From the NCBI GenBank assembly GCA_903937385.1, contig CAIZZF010000017.1, positions 1-41,719 on the forward strand: a stretch of DNA of 41,719 nucleotides. The letters are read 5' to 3'. This document shows, one piece after another, positions 23,870 to 30,758 of this stretch. The notes under the pieces are model-generated. The model saw only the letters and a list, made by a program, of their open reading frames with translations. It was not told the DNA's origin and ran no database searches. The position numbers and the translations under genes were made by a program. Within the stretch, counting starts at the first letter, position 1, and every line of letters starts with the position of its first letter. This DNA is from an uncultured Holophagaceae bacterium (GTDB lineage Bacteria > Acidobacteriota > Holophagae > Holophagales > Holophagaceae).

Positions 23870-24588
23870 GGTCCCTCCGCCTCGGCGCGGCGCTCCTCGC
23901 CGCCTCAGCGCTGGCTCTCGCCACGGAGCTTCCGTCCTATCAGGTGCGCCTTACGGCCGCTCGGGATGGCTCCGGGCAGGCCATGGCCACGGTCCTCGTG
24001 GGCCACTGCCCGGCGGGCCTGCTGGTCCTGCCGCTGGGATTCTCCGCCCCGGAAGACCTCAAGCTCGAAGAGGCCCCGCCCGGCACCCGCCTGGAACTGG
24101 GGGCCCGGGACACCGTCAGCTCCCTGCGGTTCCAGCTGCAAGCCCCTATCGAGGCCCCGGTGGCATTGCGCTTCTCCTTTCGGGTAAAGCAGGTCCTGCA
24201 GGCCCTGAAGACGGCCCCGGGGGAGAAGGGCGCCCTGCCCGCGGGCAGCCGCCTGTTCCGGCACGGCTTCGTGAACACCCAGGAGACGCCCATCAGCCTC
24301 TACCGGCTGGAATTCCAGTTCCCGGAGGACCTGATTGCCCAGGCCGTGCGGGAGCAGCTCCCCAAGCTGGAGAAGCAGGAGACCGGCCCCCGGGTGCTGC
24401 TCTCGGCTCTGGAGGGTCGGCAGGCCGCGACCCTCACCTACGCGAATGTCCACCAGGGGGATGCCACCTCCATGGCCGTCGAGCTGGTGCCGCGCCAGCG
24501 CTCCCTGGTCTGGCTGATCGCCGGGGTCACCCTGGCGGGCCTCTACCTCTTCCACTTCCGGGATCTCGTCGCCAAAAAGGCGTCCTGA
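23866..24588 (+). CDS. periplasmic protein with C-terminal membrane anchor
   Basis: Start ATG overlaps the transporter stop (ATGA), so the two are translationally coupled. 240 residues: signal peptide to about residue 19, a beta-rich periplasmic region (about 20-205), then one C-terminal membrane span (about 211-228, LVWLIAGVTLAGLYLFHF) and a short basic tail DLVAKKAS. The topology places the main domain outside the inner membrane beside the transporter. Family not recognised. It may be an accessory or substrate-delivery subunit of the anion transporter, inferred from coupling only. Confidence 0.75.
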   Translation: MRSLRLGAALLAASALALATELPSYQVRLTAARDGSGQAMATVLVGHCPAGLLVLPLGFSAPEDLKLEEAPPGTRLELGARDTVSSLRFQLQAPIEAPVALRFSFRVKQVLQALKTAPGEKGALPAGSRLFRHGFVNTQETPISLYRLEFQFPEDLIAQAVREQLPKLEKQETGPRVLLSALEGRQAATLTYANVHQGDATSMAVELVPRQRSLVWLIAGVTLAGLYLFHFRDLVAKKAS

Positions 24589-24636
24589 GCCATCGTCCCA
24601 TCCGCGTCCCCGTTCAGGCCGCCTCCGGAGCTCTCG

Positions 24637-25926
24637 TTGCTGCCACCCCAGTTCGTACCCTTCCTGCTCACGGTCGCCATCAGCACGCTGATCGGCATCG
24701 GGCTGAGGGACTACTACGAGCAGGAAGGGAAGCGGGACACCTTCGGCACCGTCCGGACGTTCATCTTCCTGGGGCTCCTGGGCCACATGCTCTACCGGAT
24801 TCCCGTCATCGGAGCCTATGCCTTCCTCGTCGGCATGGTTGTGACGGGCCCCTTCCTGCTGGTCTACTACAACAACAAGGTGAGCCAGCAGAAGAGCCCG
24901 GGACTCATCGGCGTCCTCATTGCCCTGCTGACCTACAGCGTCGGCCCCGTGGTCATCCACGAGCCCCACTGGTACCTGGTGGCCTTCGCCATCACCATCC
25001 TGTTCGTGCTCCACTCCAAGGGCCGCATCCGGCAGTTCACGGACCGCCTCGAGACCGGTGAGGTGGTGACGGCCTGCAAGTTCCTGGCGATCGCGGGCGT
25101 TGTCCTGCCCTTGATTCCCTCGGAGCTCCCAACGGCGGGCATCCTGGGGAGGGTCTTCGCGATCCTCCCGGTCGGTCCCCATCAGATCTGGATGGCAGTG
25201 GTCGTCACGACGGCCATCTCCTACCTCGGCTACGTGCTGCAGACCTACCTCTACCCGAAGAAGGGCCTGCTGCTGACGGGGCTCATCGGGGGACTCTACT
25301 CCAGCACCATGACGGTCCTCGTGCTCTCGAAGAAGACCCGGGCCCAGGAGGGCCAGGCCCGCGAGGCGGCGGCGGCCATCATGCTGTCGACCCCTACCAT
25401 GTACCTGAGGATCCTCTTCCTGGTGGCGGCCTTCATGCCCTCCGGGGCCCTCCGCCTGCTGCCCCCGTTCCTCCTGTTTTCCCTGCTGGCCGGCGCCTAT
25501 GCCTGGTGGCTCCGCCGGGGCACCGAGCTGGAACTGATGGCGACACCCGCTGGCTCCGAGGTGGAGATGAAGGAGCGCAATCCCCTGGAGCTGAACTCGG
25601 CCCTGCTGTTCGCGGTCATGTTCGTCACGGTGGCCGTGATCACCAAGTTCGTCCTGCTGCACTTCCAGGAACTGGGCCTGCGGATGCTCTCCTTCCTGGT
25701 GGGCGCCTCAGACATCGTGCCCTTCATCGTCTCTGTCCTGCAGGGGAACCTCGGCATCGGAGCCGGCCCCATCCTGCAGGCCATCGTCATCGCGACGGCC
25801 TCCAACAATGTCATGAAGGCCGCCTACACCTTCGGGTTCGGGCATCGCACCACCGCCCGCCTGACCGCCGTCGGCATGTCGGGTATCGCCGCCCTGTCCT
25901 TCCTCTACGCCGCGTTGGTCTTCTAG
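24637..25926 (+). CDS. MgtC/DUF4010 family membrane protein, copy 1
   Basis: 429 residues starting at TTG with GGAG at 24627-24630. The N-terminal third has the MgtC/SapB-like pattern ISTLIGIGLRDYYEQEGKRDTFGTVRTFIFLGLLG (read as motif G-I-G-L-R-D ... F-G-T-V-R-T). About 11-12 membrane spans follow, with conserved-looking LETGEVVTACKFLAIAGVVLPLIP and a C-terminal half FLVGASDIVPFIVSVLQGN plus ATASNNVMKAAYTFGFG. The 26776 gene is a close paralogue. DUF4010 function is unknown; transport or sensing of an ion is possible. Confidence 0.85.
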   Translation: MLPPQFVPFLLTVAISTLIGIGLRDYYEQEGKRDTFGTVRTFIFLGLLGHMLYRIPVIGAYAFLVGMVVTGPFLLVYYNNKVSQQKSPGLIGVLIALLTYSVGPVVIHEPHWYLVAFAITILFVLHSKGRIRQFTDRLETGEVVTACKFLAIAGVVLPLIPSELPTAGILGRVFAILPVGPHQIWMAVVVTTAISYLGYVLQTYLYPKKGLLLTGLIGGLYSSTMTVLVLSKKTRAQEGQAREAAAAIMLSTPTMYLRILFLVAAFMPSGALRLLPPFLLFSLLAGAYAWWLRRGTELELMATPAGSEVEMKERNPLELNSALLFAVMFVTVAVITKFVLLHFQELGLRMLSFLVGASDIVPFIVSVLQGNLGIGAGPILQAIVIATASNNVMKAAYTFGFGHRTTARLTAVGMSGIAALSFLYAALVF

Positions 25927-26010
25927 GCCCTGCGGATCCTTGCCTCCCCTGGCTTCCAGGGAACCCCCGAGCGGATAACCCCTCCATCCACCCCTCCACA
26001 GGAGCACCCC

Positions 26011-26649
26011 ATGACCGACGTATTCGCCAAGAACGCCGCCACCAGTGCCGCCGACGCCCTGAAGATCATCCCCCGCGCAGAGTTCCGGGTCTTCGGCCCA
26101 GGCGTCATCGAGCTCGTGAAGGGGAAGATGTGGAACGGGAAGACGGTCCTCTTCCAGGCCCGGCGGATGCCGGCCGAGACCTACTTCCTGTCCGCGAACA
26201 CCAACGAGGCCAACGTGAAGGTGCGGGACGGGCTCCTCGACATCAAGACCAAGACCGGCGAGACCCCCGACGGCTACGAGATCTTCCAGCCCCGGGGCAA
26301 GTTCCAGTTCCCCGTCAAGCAGGGGGACCTGGCCACGATCCTGTCGCACCTCAAGGTCGAGGCGAAGCTCAAGCAGGACATGTACACCATCGACGAGTTC
26401 ATCGCCCTGGCCCGGAAGCACGCGGACCTGGTGCCGGTCACCGTGGAGAAGATGCGGTACGGCTTCACCATCGACGGCATCATCTGCGAGTACGCCCAGG
26501 TGTGGTTCAACGGCGCCATGGTGGAGACCGCCTGTGCCGAGAGCGAGAACTACGAGGGCATGCGCCAGGTCATCGAGGGCCTCGGCCTGAAGGAACTGCC
26601 GAACACGAACTACCTCAAGGCGGCCAAGCGCGTCATGGGCATGGTCTAG
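26011..26649 (+). CDS. divergent CYTH-like protein B, cytoplasmic
   Basis: 212 residues; GGAG at 26001-26004. No signal peptide. AEFRVFG corresponds to WEWRTF of protein A (21149). ETYFLSANTNEANVKVRDG plus LLDIKT, the GKFQFPV strand, FTIDGIICEYAQV, VETACAESENYEG and LGLKELPNTNYLKAAK match protein A in order. The pattern K-V-R-D-G-L-L-D-I-K with alternating charged residues is that of CYTH/VTC-type tunnels. It sits between two DUF4010 membrane genes, which recalls VTC-type domains paired with membrane partners in polyphosphate metabolism. Triphosphate binding is inference; the classic first Glu of ExExK is replaced. Confidence 0.7.
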   Translation: MTDVFAKNAATSAADALKIIPRAEFRVFGPGVIELVKGKMWNGKTVLFQARRMPAETYFLSANTNEANVKVRDGLLDIKTKTGETPDGYEIFQPRGKFQFPVKQGDLATILSHLKVEAKLKQDMYTIDEFIALARKHADLVPVTVEKMRYGFTIDGIICEYAQVWFNGAMVETACAESENYEGMRQVIEGLGLKELPNTNYLKAAKRVMGMV

Positions 26650-26775
26650 TCAAGTTCCAGTCAGCACTGCCCCTGGGGCGGCCAGCAGTTGGGGGGGAGC
26701 CGCCCCGGGGTTCATGGATGGGCACTCCTGCCACCCTGGCCTCAGTCCCCACTGCCCCCCACTCCGGAGTTCCGC

Positions 26776-28122
26776 ATGTTCCCACCCCAGGTCGCGCCCT
26801 TTCTCCTGACCCTGGCCATCAGCACGCTGATCGGTATCGGTCTGCGCGACTACTACGAGAGTGAAAAGAAGTTCGACACCTTCGGCACGGTCCGCACCTT
26901 CGTGTTCTTCGGCATGCTCGGCTTCATGCTCTACCAGATTCCGACCATTGGCCCCTTCGCCTTCCTGCTGGGCATGGCTGCGGTGGTGCCCTTCCTGCTC
27001 GTCTACTACAGCAACAAGGTCCGGCAGAAGAAGAGCCCCGGGCTCATCGGCGTGCTGATCGCGCTGATGACCTACACCACCGGGCCCGTGGCCCTCAACC
27101 AGCCCCACTGGTTCCTGGTGCTCTTCGGTGTGTCCATCCTGTTCGTCCTGCACTCCAAGGGGAAGATCCGCGTCTTCACGGACCGGCTCGAGACCGGCGA
27201 GGTGGTCACGGCCTGCAAGTTCCTGGCGATCGCCGGAGTAGTGCTCCCCCTCATCCCCAGCGCACCGCTGGGCGCCGGCCTCGTGGCCCAGGTCTTCGAC
27301 TCGCTCCCGGTCACGCCGCGGCAGATCTGGATGGCGGTGGTGATCACCACGAGCATCTCCTACTTGGGTTACGTGCTGCAGACCTACCTGTTCCCCCGGA
27401 AGGGCCTGCTGCTCACCGGCGTGATCGGCGGCGTCTACTCCAGCACCGTGGCGGTGCTGGTGCTGGCCAAGAAGTCCAAGCGCAGCCCAGGCCACGACGA
27501 GGAGGCGGCCGCCGCCATCCTGCTGGCTGTCTCGATGATGTATCTCCGCCTGCTGGTCCTCGTCGCGATCTTCCGCTTCCGCTCGGCCCTGCAGGTGGGG
27601 CCGGCCCTGGTGGTCCTGGCCCTGCTCGCGGCGGCCTACGGCATCTGGATCAGGCGCAAGAGCCTGGAGCCGGTCCTGGTGCCCGTGGAGGCTCCGCTGA
27701 GCACGCCGGAGGCGCTGCTCGATGCCGCGACCGACTCTGTGCCGGGCGAGGCCGAAGAGCCGGCCCTGCGGAAGAACCCCCTCGAGATCAACTCCGCCCT
27801 CTTCTTTGCCTTCATGTTCGTGGCGGTGTCCCTGGCGACCAAGTACGCCCTCAGCCTCTACCAGGGCATGGGCCTCCGGATGCTGTCCTTTGTGGTCGGC
27901 TGCTCGGATATCACGCCCTTCGTGGTCTCCGTGCTGCAGGGCAACCTGGGCATCGGCACGGCCCAGGTGCTGCAGGCCATCGTCATCGCCAGCGCCAGCA
28001 ACAACATGCTCAAGGTGGCCTATACCTACATGTTCGGCACCCGCCGCACCGCCAACCTGGCAGCCATGGGCATGGTCACCCTGGCCGTGCTGTCGGTCCT
28101 CTACGCCATCACGCTGATTTAG
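26776..28122 (+). CDS. MgtC/DUF4010 family membrane protein, copy 2
   Basis: 448 residues; ATG 26776 with GGAG at 26766-26769 (the frame is open to 26689). It closely parallels the 24637 protein: ISTLIGIGLRDYYESEKK, FGTVRTF, RLETGEVVTACKFLAIAG, QTYLFPRKGLLLTGVIGG, then FVVGCSDITPFVVSVLQGN and ASASNNMLKVAYTYMFG. It differs mainly by an extra acidic insert at about 315-340 (TPEALLDAATDSVPGEAEEP). A recent tandem duplication around the CYTH-like B gene is likely. Function unknown. Converges on the 28125 gene with a 2-bp gap and no visible terminator. Confidence 0.85.
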   Translation: MFPPQVAPFLLTLAISTLIGIGLRDYYESEKKFDTFGTVRTFVFFGMLGFMLYQIPTIGPFAFLLGMAAVVPFLLVYYSNKVRQKKSPGLIGVLIALMTYTTGPVALNQPHWFLVLFGVSILFVLHSKGKIRVFTDRLETGEVVTACKFLAIAGVVLPLIPSAPLGAGLVAQVFDSLPVTPRQIWMAVVITTSISYLGYVLQTYLFPRKGLLLTGVIGGVYSSTVAVLVLAKKSKRSPGHDEEAAAAILLAVSMMYLRLLVLVAIFRFRSALQVGPALVVLALLAAAYGIWIRRKSLEPVLVPVEAPLSTPEALLDAATDSVPGEAEEPALRKNPLEINSALFFAFMFVAVSLATKYALSLYQGMGLRMLSFVVGCSDITPFVVSVLQGNLGIGTAQVLQAIVIASASNNMLKVAYTYMFGTRRTANLAAMGMVTLAVLSVLYAITLI

Positions 28123-28124
28123 GG

Positions 28125-28583
28125 CTACAGGCTGTCCGTCCCCGAAAACAGGGCCTTGAGGTCCAGCGAGGGCGTGTGGGTTTGGGTGGCCAGGGACACA
28201 TACTTCCGGGCGAGCATGTCCTTGCCGGTGCCGAGGACGGTGCCCACGAGGCCCAGGGCTTCAGCCTGGTCGGCTGCGGGCAGGGTCTTCAGGATCTCCA
28301 GCCAGAGCACCTCTTCGAGGACGTTGTAGGCCGTCTGCACCTCGGCCAGGTCCACGCCCGCCTCAAAGCGCGCGGTGGCCACGGCGCTGGCGTGGCTGAT
28401 GACCGGGGCCAGGTTCCGCTCCAGCACGGCGGTGATGACGAGGCCCAGCAGGGTGCCGAGCCGCCCGCGGATCTCGTCGGCGCCGGCCGCTTCGTAGTGC
28501 TCCAGGTGGGACCGGTGCAGGGAGGCGATGGCCTTGGCCAGGATCTCCTCCCGGTGGCTGAGCAGGATGTTCTCGAGGCCCAT
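28125..28583 (-). CDS. stand-alone RsbRD N-terminal-type sensor domain
   Basis: 152 residues, all helical. The pattern LLSHREEILAKAIASLHRS, DEIRGRLGTLLGLVITAVLERN and GVDLAEVQTAYNVLEEVLW matches the RsbT co-antagonist N-terminal domain (a non-haem globin-like fold). The STAS domain that normally follows in RsbR proteins is absent, so this is a single-domain sensor or a regulator acting through a partner elsewhere. GAGGAG precedes the start codon. A GTTGACC dyad lies upstream (28654-28684). Confidence 0.75.
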   Translation of the reverse strand: MGLENILLSHREEILAKAIASLHRSHLEHYEAAGADEIRGRLGTLLGLVITAVLERNLAPVISHASAVATARFEAGVDLAEVQTAYNVLEEVLWLEILKTLPAADQAEALGLVGTVLGTGKDMLARKYVSLATQTHTPSLDLKALFSGTDSL

Positions 28584-28653
28584 GGGACGCTCCTCAGTGC
28601 GGTGAGCCTCCGCGTGCCTTCATGGCGCGGGCGCTTCCGCAGGTGTCTCCATT

Positions 28654-28684
28654 GTTGACCCATCGGTCAGTGATCTAGGTCAAC
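28654..28684 (-). promoter_or_regulatory. dyad upstream of the RsbRD_N-type gene
   Basis: GTTGACC (28654-28660) and GGTCAAC (28678-28684) are perfect inverted copies with 24-bp centre spacing, 71 bp upstream of the minus-strand start. Candidate operator; no regulator is suggested by the window. Confidence 0.35.
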
Positions 28685-28740
28685 CTGGGCTGGGGCGAGG
28701 CAGATCGATTCGCAAGGCAAAGAATACAAAAGCTTTTTAC

Positions 28741-29100
28741 CACCGATGAACACCGATTAAAAGCTGATCAAGCAAAGAGAAACAGCCACTGAGAAATGCC
28801 CTTGCCGGTGATTCCAGTGATAGCAGTGATGGGCTGTGGCAGACCCCGCATGGGCCCGCCGGAGGCGGCTTCCGGCTGGGCCGGAAGTCATCCAGGGGCG
28901 CCGCTACCGCGCCCCCCAAGAGGCGCGGCCGCGGCGCCCCTGGATAGAGCCCATGCGCAGGTGGGTCCCAGAGCCTGATGCTTTATCACCGTAATCACTG
29001 GAATCACCGGCTGAAATCTCTTTTCATCCCAACTCAGGCGTCAGCGCCGGGGTTGGGGTCTTTATCGGTGTTCATCAGCTTTTCTCGGTGTTCATCGGTG
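28741..29100. repeat. intergenic inverted-repeat element B, with nested inner element
   Basis: Outer ends: 28741-28768 (two CACCGAT units, then TAAAAGCTGAT) and 29074-29100, inverted copies differing at a few positions. An extra partial unit lies at 29064-29073. Inside, GCCGGTGATTCCAGTGAT (28804-28821) is perfectly inverted at 28994-29011. Inside that is the cloverleaf (28848-28956). AAAAGCTTTTT just before the left end also precedes element C. No transposase is encoded. Confidence 0.75.
28848..28956. repeat. cloverleaf-folding repeat, copy 2
   Basis: 109 bp, same length and fold as 10008-10116: outer 8-bp stem (28848-28855 with 28949-28956), hairpins at 28856-28868, 28869-28887 and 28890-28945 (15 perfect bp). 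The long hairpin loop holds an extra 7-bp stem CCGCGCC/GGCGCGG. Differences from copy 1 fall in pairs, for example outer stem C-G to T-A and T-A to C-G. Confidence 0.8.
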
Positions 29101-29134
29101 GCAAAAGATCCCTTTTCTCTGGCTGCAATCAGCC

Positions 29135-30751
29135 TCAGAGATCCCCGATGGCGGCCACGACGCGGGTCCAGAGGTCGCTGCCCTGGGTGCCGTTGGTCAG
29201 GATGACGAGGCCGGTGCCCCGGCTGGGCGAGAACTGGGAGAAGCAGCGGAAGCCCGTCATGTTGGAGCCGCCGTGGTGGGCGATGTCGCCCTGGTCCGTG
29301 GCGTTGAGCGACCAGCCCAGGCCCCAGAAGACCGCCGTGCCGCGGGCGGCGCCCGGCCGCTCCACGGGGTCGCGGACGTCCAGGCGGACCTGGTGCGCCA
29401 GCGCCTCCCGGACCGAGGCCTGGGCCAGCAGCTTCGACTCGCCCCGCTCGGCCTGCATGACCTCGAGCAGCAGGCGGGCGTAGTCCTCGGCACTGGTGTA
29501 GAGGGAGTAGGCCGCATTGGGGTGCTGATACTTCGAGGTGGTCAGCACGGTCCCGTCGTCGCGGTGGCCGGTGGCCTGGCGGGCGCCCAGGGCCGGGGTC
29601 CAGGCGAAGCCCGTGGCCGTGAGCCCGAGCGGCGCGAAGAGGTCCCGGGTGGCCCAGGCATCCAGGGGCTGGCCCGTGACGCGCTCAAGCACCCGCTGCA
29701 GGTAGAAGATCCCCTCGCCGGAGTAGCTGAACCGCGAGCCCGGCGCGAACTGCAGCGGGATCGGCCCCTCCCTTTCTTCGCCGCCCGGCCGCCAGTTGGG
29801 GAAGCCGGAGGTGTGGGAGAGGGCCATCCGGGCCGTCACCTTGAGGCGTTCCGGCTGCTCGGGCAGGAGCTGTTCCGGCGCGTAGGTCGCCAGGGGCTGG
29901 TCGAGGTCCAGGCGGCCCCGCGCCACCAGCTGCAGCGCCAGCAGGCCGAAGATGGGCTTGCTCATGGAGGCGGCCTCGAAGACGGTGCCGGCGGTGATGG
30001 GCTCCCGGGTCTGGGCGTTGCGGACGCCGTAGCCCCTGGACCAGACCAGGCGCCGGTCCTGGATCAGGGCCACGGCCACGCCGGGCACGTGCAGCTCGGT
30101 CATCAGCGCGGGCACAAGCCGGTCCAGGCTGGCCGCCAGGGCCTTCTGCGTGAGCTGGCTGGCCCGTCCCGCCGGGTCCACCTGCCGCAGGGCCAGGGCC
30201 GCCGCCGCCCGGACGGCCTCGTCCCGGTCGCTGAGCAGGCGGGTGAGCTCCGGTGCCGCCGACCGGGCGGACGGGCCGAGGCCGCCCAGGGCCACGGCGG
30301 CGGCCTGGCGGACGTGCTCGCTGGGATCAGCCAGGGCCTTGTTAAGGGCTGGCAGGGCCGCCAGGGCCGGAGAACCGACTCGGCCGAGAGCGATGGCTGC
30401 GGACCAGCGCACCTCGCTGCTCGGGCCTTCGAGGGCCCGGGCCAGGGCCGGGACGGCGGCTGCGCCGAGCCGGCCGAGGGCCAGGGCGGCCGCACCCCGC
30501 AGGTAGAGGTCCTCGTCGCCCAGGGCCGCCACCAGAGCCTGGACCAGGGCCGGGGTCTCGGGGCCGAGGTCGCTCAGGCCGGCCAGAGCCGCCTCGCGCC
30601 GCCGGGGGTCGGGGTCCCCCAGGGCCCGGAGCAGGCTTTGCGGAGCGCTCGCGGCGGGCGGCGTCTGGCCGCCCAGCGGCAGGGCCAGACCCGCCACCAG
30701 GAGCAGCGCGGCCGCGGGTCGGCATCGAGGGGGGGCAGGGCGAAGGGCCAT
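29135..30751 (-). CDS. HEAT-repeat / class C beta-lactamase-type serine hydrolase
   Basis: 538 residues from ATG 30751. Signal peptide about 1-29. Residues about 38-195 are HEAT/PBS-type repeats (LGDPDPRRREAALAGLSDLG, then four or five copies of the AAxALGxLG pattern). Residues about 205-530 are a beta-lactamase/penicillin-binding fold with S262-M-S-K265, a Tyr motif (FSYSGEG) and HHGGSNMTG as the KTG equivalent. Such periplasmic enzymes are DD-peptidases, esterases or D-amino-acid amidases; true antibiotic resistance is not implied. It follows the aminotransferase gene by 7 bp, so both are one operon. The HEAT part may bind a partner protein. Confidence 0.88.
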   Translation of the reverse strand: MALRPAPPRCRPAAALLLVAGLALPLGGQTPPAASAPQSLLRALGDPDPRRREAALAGLSDLGPETPALVQALVAALGDEDLYLRGAAALALGRLGAAAVPALARALEGPSSEVRWSAAIALGRVGSPALAALPALNKALADPSEHVRQAAAVALGGLGPSARSAAPELTRLLSDRDEAVRAAAALALRQVDPAGRASQLTQKALAASLDRLVPALMTELHVPGVAVALIQDRRLVWSRGYGVRNAQTREPITAGTVFEAASMSKPIFGLLALQLVARGRLDLDQPLATYAPEQLLPEQPERLKVTARMALSHTSGFPNWRPGGEEREGPIPLQFAPGSRFSYSGEGIFYLQRVLERVTGQPLDAWATRDLFAPLGLTATGFAWTPALGARQATGHRDDGTVLTTSKYQHPNAAYSLYTSAEDYARLLLEVMQAERGESKLLAQASVREALAHQVRLDVRDPVERPGAARGTAVFWGLGWSLNATDQGDIAHHGGSNMTGFRCFSQFSPSRGTGLVILTNGTQGSDLWTRVVAAIGDL

Positions 30752-30758
30752 CAGGCAC

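Larger units (their letters stand above)
28585..29134. other. intergenic region with nested repeats
   Basis: 550 bp without a gene. It holds the dyad at 28654-28684, then element B (28741-29100), which contains a second pair of inverted repeats and the second cloverleaf copy. No coding potential was recognised inside. Confidence 0.7.

Noticed and set aside
29135-30751. Antibiotic resistance beta-lactamase
   Set aside because: The fold and SxxK are of the class C / DD-peptidase superfamily, but HEAT repeats and context point to a housekeeping hydrolase; sequence alone gives no support for drug hydrolysis.
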